A stretch of 64,000 bases of DNA from assembly GCA_016715895.1 (NCBI GenBank), contig JADJXH010000003.1, positions 992,001 to 1,056,000 of the forward strand, written 5' to 3'. The translations under genes were made by a program, and so were the position numbers. This DNA comes from Flavobacteriales bacterium (GTDB taxonomy: Bacteria; Bacteroidota; Bacteroidia; Flavobacteriales_F; PHOS-HE28). How positions within the stretch are numbered: the stretch's first letter is position 1; every line of letters begins with the position of its first letter. The notes beneath the pieces are model-generated. The model was not told the origin of the DNA and searched no databases. It worked only from the letters and a program-made list of their open reading frames with translations. Of this stretch, positions 25,013 to 32,746 are shown piece after piece.

Positions 25013-26005
25013 ATGAGAACGATCGGTATCGATGTAAGCAAGGCGACCTTGGATGTGGTCTTGCAGGACGAACAAGGCAAGCTGGTGCAGGAGGAGCGGG
25101 TGAAGAACAGCTGTGTTGGACTGCGGTCGCTACTGCGCAAGTGGGCCAGGCAGGGGCACTGCGACACCACCGCCCTGGTGTGTCTGGAGCCTACCGGGCA
25201 CTACAGCCATGGGGTGGTGAAGACCCTGCTGGACCTGGGCCACCCCACTTGGCTGGCCCACGCCACGGATATCCGCTTGAGCATCGGCATGCAGCGGGGC
25301 AAGAGCGACAAAGTGGATGCACGGCGCATCGCACAATACGCGCACCGGTTCAGGGACAAGGCCCGTTTGGTCGGCCAGAGCCACGTGGAGTTCGCCGAGC
25401 TCAAGGCGCTGTTGGCACTTCGCGAGCGCTTGGTGAAGGAGCGGGGCAAGAACACCGCGCAGTTGAAGGACAACGTGCTCTACCTCACCGGGAACACCAA
25501 GGACCTGGTGAAAGCCGAGCTCCAGCGACAGCTCAAGGCCCTGGAGCTGTCGATCACCAAGCTGGACCGGGCCATCGCGGTGTTCCTCCGCAAGGACAGC
25601 GCCTTGCAGGGCAGGAACAAGCTGGCACAGACCGTATCGGGCATCGGTCCGGTGCTGGCCAGCGAGCTGATCGCCCACACCGAAGGCTTCACCCGCTTCG
25701 ACTCACCCAGGCAACTGGTCTGTTATGCCGGTGTTGCACCCTTCGAACGCACCTCTGGGTCCAGTGTGCGTGGAAAGACCGCCACGTCCTCCTTCGCCAA
25801 CCACAGGCTCAAAAGCCTCTTGAAACTGGCCGCCTTGGCCGCCGTCCGTGTGCCCGGGGACCTACAGGACTACTATCACCGCAAGATCGCTCAAGGCAAA
25901 CGACCCATCGTCGTGCTCAACAACGTGGCCGGCAAGATCATCCACCACCTCTGGGCCGTGATCCACTCAGGCAGACCTTATCAACCTCGCTTGCACATGT
26001 CATAG
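25013..26005 (+). CDS. IS110-family transposase (RNA-guided DEDD recombinase)
   Basis: 330 residues from the ATG at 25013. The RuvC-like DEDD residues are visible as Asp7 (GIDVSK), Glu59 (LEPTGHY), Asp99 and Asp102 (DKVDARR). The central coiled coil is followed by the C-terminal Tnp domain (GIGPVLASELIAHT, then QLVCYAGVAPFERTSGSS) with the Ser cluster 248-251 that holds the second catalytic residue in this family. The gene is complete and has no frameshift, so the element may be active. It recombines DNA using the bridge RNA from its own leader. Confidence 0.95.
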   Translation: MRTIGIDVSKATLDVVLQDEQGKLVQEERVKNSCVGLRSLLRKWARQGHCDTTALVCLEPTGHYSHGVVKTLLDLGHPTWLAHATDIRLSIGMQRGKSDKVDARRIAQYAHRFRDKARLVGQSHVEFAELKALLALRERLVKERGKNTAQLKDNVLYLTGNTKDLVKAELQRQLKALELSITKLDRAIAVFLRKDSALQGRNKLAQTVSGIGPVLASELIAHTEGFTRFDSPRQLVCYAGVAPFERTSGSSVRGKTATSSFANHRLKSLLKLAALAAVRVPGDLQDYYHRKIAQGKRPIVVLNNVAGKIIHHLWAVIHSGRPYQPRLHMS

Positions 26006-26020
26006 AAATAGGCGCGGTCG

Positions 26021-26134
26021 TCAGAGTACGATGTAGGCCAGCAGAAAGGACAGGACGGACAAGATGGCGGACAGCACGCCGCCTGTGAGGATCAGCTGGC
26101 TGCGGTTGCCGGGTCGTGCGCGAAGGGTGCCCAT
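26021..26134 (-). CDS. Possible small membrane protein (37 aa)
   Basis: The minus strand encodes 37 residues from ATG 26134: a basic N-terminus (RARPGNRS) and one strongly hydrophobic helix (GGVLSAILSVLSFLLAYIVL) directly followed by TGA. The same frame stays open upstream past 26200 without another good start, so it could also be the 3' remnant of a longer gene. It lies between the right end of IS110 and the divergent mtaB. No family is recognised. Support is only composition and position. Confidence 0.3.
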   Translation of the reverse strand: MGTLRARPGNRSQLILTGGVLSAILSVLSFLLAYIVL

Positions 26135-26263
26135 GGCGATCGGATGCGAGGGATAGACGAGGACTTCGCGGAAGGGTTGCCACAGGGCCTTGACACCGGA
26201 GCGGAAATGTGCGATGGGATCCCGTGCCGGCGGTGGGCCACAGGCCCCTGAAGGCGTGCGCGT

Positions 26264-26271
26264 ACCTTCGC
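26264..26271 (+). promoter_or_regulatory. -7-like element TACCTTCG for mtaB
   Basis: 7 of 8 consensus positions, about 40 nt before the mtaB ATG. The remainder of 26135-26263 shows nothing else convincing. Confidence 0.45.
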
Positions 26272-26310
26272 CGCCCGCATCATGCGCACCGCGTATCCGG
26301 TGCCCAAGCC

Positions 26311-27672
26311 ATGAGCTCCCCCCGCACCGTCGCCTTCCACACCCTGGGCTGCAAGCTCAACTTCGCCGAGACGAGCACCCTGGCGCGCGGGCTGGAGGAG
26401 GCCGGGTACGCCCGGGTGCGGCCCGAGGAGCGGCCGGACGTGTTCGTGCTGAACACGTGCAGCGTGACGGAGAACGCCGATCGTGAATGCCGCCAGTGGG
26501 TCCGATGGTTCCAGCGGATCAATCCGGAGGCCTTCGTGGCCGTGGTGGGGTGCTATGCCCAACTGAAGCCGGAGCACATCGCGGCCATTCCCGGGGTGGA
26601 CCTGGTGCTGGGCGCCAACGAGAAGTTCGACCTGGCGGCCCACATCGAGGCCGCGGCGGGCAAGCGTTCCGTTGGTCTGGCCGTGCACGGTCCCATCAAG
26701 GAAGCGCGGTCCTTCCATCCGTCCTGGAACAGCGGGGACCGCACACGCACCTTCCTGAAGGTGCAGGACGGCTGCGACTACTTCTGCAGCTTCTGCACCA
26801 TTCCCCTGGCGCGGGGCCGCAGCCGTAGTGGCACCATCGCGCAGACCGTGGCCCTGGCGGAACGGATCGCCGCAACGGGGGTGAAGGAGATCGTGCTCAC
26901 GGGGGTGAACACCGGCGATTTCGGCCGCCAGCATGGAGAGGACCTGCTGGGGTTGATCGAGGCGCTGGACCGGGTGGAAGGCATCGAACGCTTCCGGATC
27001 AGCAGCATCGAGCCCAACCTCTGCCACGATGGGGTCATCGCGTTCGTGGCGGCCAGCAGGCGCTTCATGCCGCACTTCCACATGCCCCTGCAGAGCGGCA
27101 GCGACGCCATCCTCGAGCGCATGCGCCGCCGGTACGACACGGCGCTGTACGCCGACCGGGTGCGCACCATCAAGAGGTCGATCCCCCATGCCTGCGTGGG
27201 GGCGGACGTGATCACCGGCACACCGGGCGAGACCGAGGAGGAGTTCCAGCGCACGCATGCCTTCCTCCGCAGCATCCCGGTGGACCACCTGCACGTGTTC
27301 ACTTACAGTGAGCGGGCCAACACCACCGCCGTGCGGATGGACGATACCGTGCCCATGGCCGAGCGCCGCGATCGCACCAGGCAATTGCGCATCCTCTCCT
27401 CCAAGTTGCAACGTGCGCACTACGAAAGGCACCTTGGAACGGTGCGTCCGGTGCTCTTCGAGCAGGGTGATGCCGGCGCGGACATGATCGAGGGCTACAC
27501 GGACAACTACATCCGCGTGGCATTGCCTTACGATGGCGCCGTTGTCAACACCATCGCAGCGGTCCATTTGCAGCACATCAGTGGTGATGGGCACACCACC
27601 GGTGTATTGAACACGCACACCGGACCAGAGCGTAGCAACTGGCCAACTGCCGGCTACCAACTGGCCATCTGA
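26311..27672 (+). CDS. mtaB: tRNA t6A37 methylthiotransferase MtaB
   Basis: 453 residues. N-terminal UPF0004 domain (FHTLGCKLNFAET, NTCSVTENAD, VVGCYAQ) gives the auxiliary cluster cysteines. The radical-SAM motif CxxxCxxC is in GCDYFCSFC. Conserved downstream segments are GVNTGDFG and HMPLQSGSDAIL. MtaB adds methylthio to t6A37 to make ms2t6A. The TRAM-like C-terminus is reduced, as in short MtaB proteins. The ATG at 26311 directly precedes the conserved N-terminus. It is followed 2 nt later by lgt. Confidence 0.93.
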   Translation: MSSPRTVAFHTLGCKLNFAETSTLARGLEEAGYARVRPEERPDVFVLNTCSVTENADRECRQWVRWFQRINPEAFVAVVGCYAQLKPEHIAAIPGVDLVLGANEKFDLAAHIEAAAGKRSVGLAVHGPIKEARSFHPSWNSGDRTRTFLKVQDGCDYFCSFCTIPLARGRSRSGTIAQTVALAERIAATGVKEIVLTGVNTGDFGRQHGEDLLGLIEALDRVEGIERFRISSIEPNLCHDGVIAFVAASRRFMPHFHMPLQSGSDAILERMRRRYDTALYADRVRTIKRSIPHACVGADVITGTPGETEEEFQRTHAFLRSIPVDHLHVFTYSERANTTAVRMDDTVPMAERRDRTRQLRILSSKLQRAHYERHLGTVRPVLFEQGDAGADMIEGYTDNYIRVALPYDGAVVNTIAAVHLQHISGDGHTTGVLNTHTGPERSNWPTAGYQLAI

Positions 27673-27674
27673 TC

Positions 27675-28850
27675 ATGTATCCCACCCTGTATCACGCACT
27701 GCTGGACCTGACGGGGATCGACCTGCCGTTCCTGAAGTTCCTGAACAGCTTCGGGTTCTTCGTGGCGGTGGCCTTCGTGGTGGCCAACCGGCTGCTCACT
27801 GCGGAATTGCGACGCAAGGCGACCGCGGGCCTCTTGAAACCCTCCACCCGCACGGTCACCATCGGCCTTCCGGCAAGCCCGGGCGAACTGGCCGTGCAGG
27901 CCTTGCTGGGCTTCGTTCTTGGCTGGAAGGGGCTGTACCTGGTGATGCACGGTGCGGAGGCCACGGCGGACACCAAGGCCTTTCTCTTCAGCGGAACGGG
28001 CAGCGTGGTGGGCGGCGTTCTGGGGGCCCTCGTCCTGGCGGGCCTGGTCTGGTGGGAGAAACGCAAGCAGCGGCTTGAAAAGCCCCGCACGGAGACGGTC
28101 GTCATCGCACCGGCGGAGCACGCGGGCGCCATCACCATGACGGCGGCGTTGTGGGGCGTGATCGGGGCCAAGCTCTTCCACTGGCTGGAGAACCCTGACG
28201 AGCTGGCGGCCTTCCTCCGCGACCCCGGCGGTACGGACCTGTTCACGGGCCTCACCATGTACGGTGGGCTCATCATGGCCGGCGCGATGGTGATGCGCTA
28301 CTTCAGGCGCCACGGCATGCCGGCCTTGGCCGGCGCGGACGCGGCCGCACCCGGCGTCATGCTGGCCTACGCCATCGGCCGCATCGGCTGCCAGGTGAGC
28401 GGCGACGGCGACTGGGGCATCGTGAACACCACCTTTCTGGGCCCGGGCCCGCGGTGGTTGTGGCAGTACGATTATCCGAACAACGTCAACGGCATCGGCA
28501 TCCCGCTCACGGACGGTCGCCCGTGCTTCGAGGGCTATTGCACGGCACTGCCGGAGACCGTGTTCCCTACTCCGCTTTACGAGACCCTGGCCTGCGCGCT
28601 GCTGTTCGCGGTGTTGTGGGCGTTGCGCACGCGGCTGCGTCCGTTGGGCGCCATCTTCTTTCTCTTCCTCCTGCTGAACGGCCTGGAACGCTTCTGGATC
28701 GAGAAGATCCGCGTGAACGTGGTGCTCTTCGGCGACACCACGCAGGCCGAGCTCATCGCCGCGCTGCTGATGCTCGCCGGGGCCGCGGGCCTGTGGATGG
28801 TGTACCGGAGGCCGAACCCTGCGAACGATGGATCTTCAACAGCTCACTGA
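27675..28850 (+). CDS. lgt: Prolipoprotein diacylglyceryl transferase (Bacteroidota long form)
   Basis: 391 residues with about seven membrane helices. Lgt motifs are present: a YGGLIMAGAM segment, the signature GRIGCQVSGDGDWG, PTPLYE and the C-terminal ERFWIEKIRVN. It transfers diacylglycerol from phosphatidylglycerol to the lipobox cysteine of pre-lipoproteins, and several lipoproteins in this window would be its substrates. It is about 100 residues longer than E. coli Lgt because of a cytoplasmic loop (about residues 30-110) and a periplasmic insertion after the signature (about 250-295). It overlaps the phosphatase gene by 23 nt. Confidence 0.88.
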   Translation: MYPTLYHALLDLTGIDLPFLKFLNSFGFFVAVAFVVANRLLTAELRRKATAGLLKPSTRTVTIGLPASPGELAVQALLGFVLGWKGLYLVMHGAEATADTKAFLFSGTGSVVGGVLGALVLAGLVWWEKRKQRLEKPRTETVVIAPAEHAGAITMTAALWGVIGAKLFHWLENPDELAAFLRDPGGTDLFTGLTMYGGLIMAGAMVMRYFRRHGMPALAGADAAAPGVMLAYAIGRIGCQVSGDGDWGIVNTTFLGPGPRWLWQYDYPNNVNGIGIPLTDGRPCFEGYCTALPETVFPTPLYETLACALLFAVLWALRTRLRPLGAIFFLFLLLNGLERFWIEKIRVNVVLFGDTTQAELIAALLMLAGAAGLWMVYRRPNPANDGSSTAH

Positions 28851-29625
28851 ACAGGTGGCGGCGCTCAGCGCCGAAGTGGCCGCCTTCATCCGTGATGAGG
28901 CGGGCAAGCTCACCGAGGCCGGTGTGTCCACCAAGAGCGCGAACAACCTGGTGACCCATGTGGACCACACCGCCGAGGACCGGCTCGTGGAGGCGTTGGA
29001 ACGGCTGCTTCCCGACGCGGGCTTCATCGCCGAGGAGGGCAGCGGCGAGCAGCGCGAACGCTTCAACTGGGTGATCGATCCGCTGGACGGCACCACGAAC
29101 TTCGTGCACGGGGTGCCCTGCTACTGCATCAGCATCGCCCTCGTCGACGGCACGGAGCCCCTGCTGGGCGTGGTGCATGAGGTGACGCGCGACGAACGCT
29201 TCACCGCCTGGAAGAACGGAGGTGCGTGGTTGAACGGGCAGCGCATCCGCGTAAGCGACCGGAAGCAGCTGCAGGAGAGCCTGCTGGCCACGGGATTCCC
29301 GTATGACGACTTCGTCTACGAGGCGGAGTACATGGACCTGCTGCGCGAGCTGATGCACCGCACGCGCGGCATCCGCCGCTTGGGCAGCGCTGCGGCCGAC
29401 CTGGCGTACGTGGCCTGTGGGCGCTTCGAGGCCTTCTACGAGTACGGGCTCAACAGCTGGGATGTGGCGGCCGGCGTGCTGCTGGTGCGCGAGGCGGGCG
29501 GCCGGGTGAGCGGCTTCCTTCCCAGCAAGGACCCGGTGTTCGACGAGGAGATCGTGGCCAGCAACAGCGCCATCCACGACGAACTGCTGGAGGTGATCGA
29601 GCGGAACTGGCAGCGCCAGGATTAG
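28828..29625 (+). CDS. Inositol monophosphatase family protein (SuhB-like)
   Basis: 265 residues. Metal-binding motifs of the IMPase fold are intact: EEGSGE (residues 70-75 region), DPLDGTTNFVHG, and the C-terminal WDVAAGVLLVREAGG. It would dephosphorylate inositol-1-phosphate or a related sugar phosphate with Mg2+. The start lies inside the lgt 3' end. Its stop TAG shares bases with the stop of the convergent symporter gene. Confidence 0.92.
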   Translation: MDLQQLTEQVAALSAEVAAFIRDEAGKLTEAGVSTKSANNLVTHVDHTAEDRLVEALERLLPDAGFIAEEGSGEQRERFNWVIDPLDGTTNFVHGVPCYCISIALVDGTEPLLGVVHEVTRDERFTAWKNGGAWLNGQRIRVSDRKQLQESLLATGFPYDDFVYEAEYMDLLRELMHRTRGIRRLGSAAADLAYVACGRFEAFYEYGLNSWDVAAGVLLVREAGGRVSGFLPSKDPVFDEEIVASNSAIHDELLEVIERNWQRQD

Positions 29626-31067
29626 GCCGGGGCCTTCCGGCTCATCAGGCCGAGCCCCACCATGGTCAGTGCCGCCACGACCAGCAGCACCTCGAAGCCC
29701 ATCTTGTAGCCGAAGAGCAGGGTCTCCGAGTGGGCGCGGATGAAGTAGGTAATCACGGGCGCGGCGAGGCACACCCAGGGCACCCAGCGCTCCTGCGGGC
29801 GCCCTTTGAAGAAGAGGCCGTACGCGAAAAGCCCCAGCAGCGGGCCGTAGGTGAAGCCGGCGATGTCGAACAGGGTCTTGATCACCGTGGGCGTGGCCAG
29901 CCAGTGGAAGTACAGGATGCAGGCCATGAAGAGCGCCGCCATGCCGAGGTGCACCCGCTGGCGGACCTGCTTCTGTCGGGCCTCATCCCACCCCCGGTCG
30001 CGGATGCCGATGAGGTCGATGCAGGTGCTGGCCGTGAGCGCGGTGAGGGCCCCATCGGCGCTGGGGAAGAGCGCACTGATGAGCCCGATGATGAAGAACA
30101 GGCCTAGCCATGCCGGGAAGTGTTGCAGGGCCAGGGTGGGGAACACATCGTCGGACCGCTCGGGCAGCGCGATGCCGGCCTGGTCCGCGTGGAGGTAGAG
30201 CAGGGCGCCCAGGAGCAGGAACAGCAGGTTCACCCCGAGCAGGATCACACTGAACACCCGCATGTTCTTCCTGCTGCCTTCCACCGTGGCCACGCTCAGG
30301 TTCTTCTGCATCATCTCCTGGTCCAGACCGGTCATGGCGATGGTGATGAACATGCCCGCGAGGACCTGCTTGAGCAGGAAGCTGTCGCTGCGCCAGTCCA
30401 GGTCCAGGATGCGCGACATGCCGCTGTCGGCCAGCATCGGCCTCCAGGTGACCATGCCCGGCATGGTGATGATGTAAAGGATGGTACCCACCAGCGCACC
30501 GAGCATGAAGAGGGTCTGCAGGGTGTCCGTCCACACAATGGTCTTCACGCCGCCTTTGAGCGTGTAGAGCACGATCATGGCCATCACCACGGCGGCGGTG
30601 AGCTCGAAGGGCACGCCCATGGCATCGAGCACGAAGAGCTGCAGCACGTTGAGCACCACGAAGATCCGGATGGTGGCCCCGGCCAGGCGGCTGAGGATGA
30701 AGAACGAGGCGCCGGTGCGGTAGCTCGTCATGCCGAAGCGCTCGCGCAGGTAGCCATAGATGCTGGTGAGGCCCATCCGGTAGTACAGCGGCAGCAGCAC
30801 CCCCGCCACGATCCAGTAGCCGATGGCGAAACCCACCACCAGCTGGAAATAGGTCCAGCTCTTGGCCTCCACGTACCCGGGCACACTGATGAAGGTGACC
30901 CCGCTGAGGCTGGTGCCGATCATGCCGAAGGCCACCACGTACCAGAGGCTCTTGCGCTCACCGCTGTAGAACGCGTGCTCGCCCCCGCCCCGGCTGGTCC
31001 ACCAGGCTATGCCGAGCAGGAGCAGGAAGTACGCCAGCACCAGGGACAGCAACCAGGCCGCGCTCAT
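29622..31067 (-). CDS. Sodium:solute symporter (SSS family)
   Basis: 481 residues from ATG 31067, with 13 predicted membrane helices. SSS features include GGGEHAFYSGER, GTSLSGVTFISVPG in TM2 and the TM8-region SALFPSADGALTALTAS, which contributes the Na2 site. It imports a small solute with Na+; the substrate (sugar, sialic acid, proline or other) is not readable. Upstream in-frame ATGs (31103, 31142) exist, but the chosen one starts the first membrane helix of the LeuT-like fold. Confidence 0.88.
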   Translation of the reverse strand: MSAAWLLSLVLAYFLLLLGIAWWTSRGGGEHAFYSGERKSLWYVVAFGMIGTSLSGVTFISVPGYVEAKSWTYFQLVVGFAIGYWIVAGVLLPLYYRMGLTSIYGYLRERFGMTSYRTGASFFILSRLAGATIRIFVVLNVLQLFVLDAMGVPFELTAAVVMAMIVLYTLKGGVKTIVWTDTLQTLFMLGALVGTILYIITMPGMVTWRPMLADSGMSRILDLDWRSDSFLLKQVLAGMFITIAMTGLDQEMMQKNLSVATVEGSRKNMRVFSVILLGVNLLFLLLGALLYLHADQAGIALPERSDDVFPTLALQHFPAWLGLFFIIGLISALFPSADGALTALTASTCIDLIGIRDRGWDEARQKQVRQRVHLGMAALFMACILYFHWLATPTVIKTLFDIAGFTYGPLLGLFAYGLFFKGRPQERWVPWVCLAAPVITYFIRAHSETLLFGYKMGFEVLLVVAALTMVGLGLMSRKAPA

Positions 31068-31182
31068 GCCGCGAAGCAAGGTCCCCCGGGCAGCGGGCCG
31101 CATGGCGGCCGTGCTCAGTTGTCCCCGTCCCTTTGTTGGCATCCGGTCACCCCGCCCGATCGGCAGACCCGGTCGATCGGCA

Positions 31183-31190
31183 TACCTTAC
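31183..31190 (+). promoter_or_regulatory. -7-like element TACCTTAC for the T9SS cargo gene
   Basis: TACCTT is preserved but the last two bases depart from consensus; it lies 20 nt before the ATG at 31211. Confidence 0.3.
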
Positions 31191-31210
31191 CCTGACCAAC
31201 CCACACACGC

Positions 31211-32056
31211 ATGCACCGGAACGCCACCCTTCTTCTCGTGCTTGGCCTGAGCGTGAACGCCGTGGCGCAATGCCCGGACAGCACGGCCATCGTCTTCAGC
31301 AGCGACTTCGAGTCGGGCGACGGGGGGCTCGTCGCGAGCGGATACCCCGACTGGGAGCACGGCCTCATCGGCACCCAACTGCTGGACAGCAGCTGCACCA
31401 CCACGTTCAACAACACCATCGGTGCGCACAGCGGGCAGCTCGGCTGGGGTACGGTGCTGCGCGACTGTTACGCCAACAGCGGTGACACGAGCGTCCTCGC
31501 CCTCACGGTCGACCTCAGCGACCCGGCCTACACGGGGGCCGAACTGCGGTTCTGGCACTGGTGGGAGGTGTTCACCAACTTCGACTTCACCTTCATCCGC
31601 GTGAACGGGCAGCAGGTCTACCTGAACAACAGCCAGCAGTTCAGCCAGGTGTGGCTGCAACAGACGATCGACCTGACGCCCTTCCTGGGCCTGAGCACGG
31701 TGGACATCACCTTCCACCTCTTCGCCACCACGGTGGTGAACAAGGCCGGCTGGTACCTGGACGACATGGAGGTGACCGCCTGCCTGCCCTCCAGCGGCAC
31801 GAGCGCCCTGGAGGAGCGGGATGGTGGGGGCCTGTGGGTATGGCCGAACCCGGCCGAGGGGCTGTTGCAGGTGCGCAGCACCGCGCCCCGTGCGCAGGGT
31901 TGGCGGCTGCTGGACGTCAGCGGGCGCGAGGTGCGTCAAGGCGGCTTCAGCGGTGCGGGTACCTGGACCATTCCCACCGAAGGGCTGACCGGACCGCACA
32001 TGCTGGAGGTGAGGTCCGATGACCGGATCCGGCGCCACCGGGTGATCCTCCGTTGA
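31211..32056 (+). CDS. T9SS-secreted protein with C-terminal sorting domain
   Basis: 281 residues. Signal peptide ends at VNAVAQ; the mature part (about 22-195) is a jelly-roll-like beta domain of the MAM/concanavalin type (DLSDPAYTGAELRFWHWWEV, GWYLDDMEVTAC). From about residue 210 the type A sorting domain follows: VWPNPAEGLLQVRS, then GWRLLDVSGREVRQG and a C-terminal LEVRSDDRIRRHRVIL. It would cross the outer membrane through the T9SS and be anchored or released at the cell surface. The binding target is unknown. Confidence 0.85.
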   Translation: MHRNATLLLVLGLSVNAVAQCPDSTAIVFSSDFESGDGGLVASGYPDWEHGLIGTQLLDSSCTTTFNNTIGAHSGQLGWGTVLRDCYANSGDTSVLALTVDLSDPAYTGAELRFWHWWEVFTNFDFTFIRVNGQQVYLNNSQQFSQVWLQQTIDLTPFLGLSTVDITFHLFATTVVNKAGWYLDDMEVTACLPSSGTSALEERDGGGLWVWPNPAEGLLQVRSTAPRAQGWRLLDVSGREVRQGGFSGAGTWTIPTEGLTGPHMLEVRSDDRIRRHRVILR

Positions 32057-32081
32057 GTGCGGAGCCCCGAGGCCGGGCCGT

Positions 32082-32089
32082 TACCTTTG
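32082..32089 (+). promoter_or_regulatory. -7 element TACCTTTG for recR
   Basis: Exact consensus, 5 nt before the GTG start at 32095; a TTG at 32053-32055 lies upstream. Confidence 0.6.
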
Positions 32090-32094
32090 AACGC

Positions 32095-32712
32095 GTGAGC
32101 ACATCGTCCGCTCTGCTGGAGAACGCTGTTGACCAATTGGCCACCCTTCCCGGCATCGGTCGGCGCACGGCCATGCGGATGGCGCTGGACCTGTTGCGCC
32201 GTGATGTGGCCGCCGTGCAGCGCTTCAGCGAGGCCGTGCGCCGCCTGCGCGAGGATGTGCGCTATTGCGGCGAGTGCTGCAACATCAGCGACCAGCCGAT
32301 CTGCGGCATCTGCGCATCACCCACGCGCGACCGGGGCCTGGTGTGCGTGGTGGAGGACATCCGCGATGTGGTGGCGATCGAGAACACGCATCAGTTCAAG
32401 GGCCTATACCACGTGCTCGGCGGGGTGATCAGCCCCATGGACGGTGTGGGGCCTGACGACCTGCAGATCGCCCGGTTGCTGGACCGGGTGGATGGCGGCT
32501 CGGTGCGCGAGGTGGTGCTCGCCCTTGGGGCCACCCTGGAAGGCGACACCACCTGCTTCTACCTGAACCGACGCCTGCAGGAACGCGGTGTATCGGTGAG
32601 CCAGATCGCCCGGGGGATCAGCGTGGGGGGCGACCTGGAGCACGTGGACGAACTCACCCTGGGCCGCAGCATCATGGACCGGAAGCCCTACGAGCAAGGC
32701 GTGAAGCGATGA
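32095..32712 (+). CDS. recR: Recombination protein RecR
   Basis: 205 residues from GTG 32095, the normal length. HhH segment (LATLPGIGRRTAMRMAL), the four-Cys zinc finger (YCGECCNISDQPICGIC), and Toprim motifs (VCVVEDIRDVVAIE, YHVLGGVISPMDGVGPDDL). RecR loads RecA at gaps with RecF and RecO. A start 42 nt upstream is in frame, but it would lie upstream of the promoter box, so the GTG is preferred. Confidence 0.95.
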   Translation: MSTSSALLENAVDQLATLPGIGRRTAMRMALDLLRRDVAAVQRFSEAVRRLREDVRYCGECCNISDQPICGICASPTRDRGLVCVVEDIRDVVAIENTHQFKGLYHVLGGVISPMDGVGPDDLQIARLLDRVDGGSVREVVLALGATLEGDTTCFYLNRRLQERGVSVSQIARGISVGGDLEHVDELTLGRSIMDRKPYEQGVKR

Positions 32713-32714
32713 CG

Positions 32715-32734
32715 ACATCCCGCCATCGGGATGT
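32715..32734 (+). terminator. Perfect 8-bp hairpin between recR and the glycosyltransferase gene
   Basis: ACATCCCG-CCAT-CGGGATGT lies just after the recR stop and 12 nt before the next ATG. No T-tract follows, so it may be a weak terminator or processing site. Confidence 0.4.
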
Positions 32735-32746
32735 GCCCATGAGCAC

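Larger units (their letters stand above)
24800..26018 (+). mobile_element. IS110-family insertion sequence (limits approximate)
   Basis: One transposase gene preceded by a roughly 200-bp structured non-coding leader and followed by a very short 3' end, the layout of the IS110 group. IS110 elements lack terminal inverted repeats and make no target duplication, so the ends cannot be fixed by eye. The left end must lie right of about 24786 (TraB promoter) and the right end left of about 26021. Only one copy is in the window. Confidence 0.75.
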
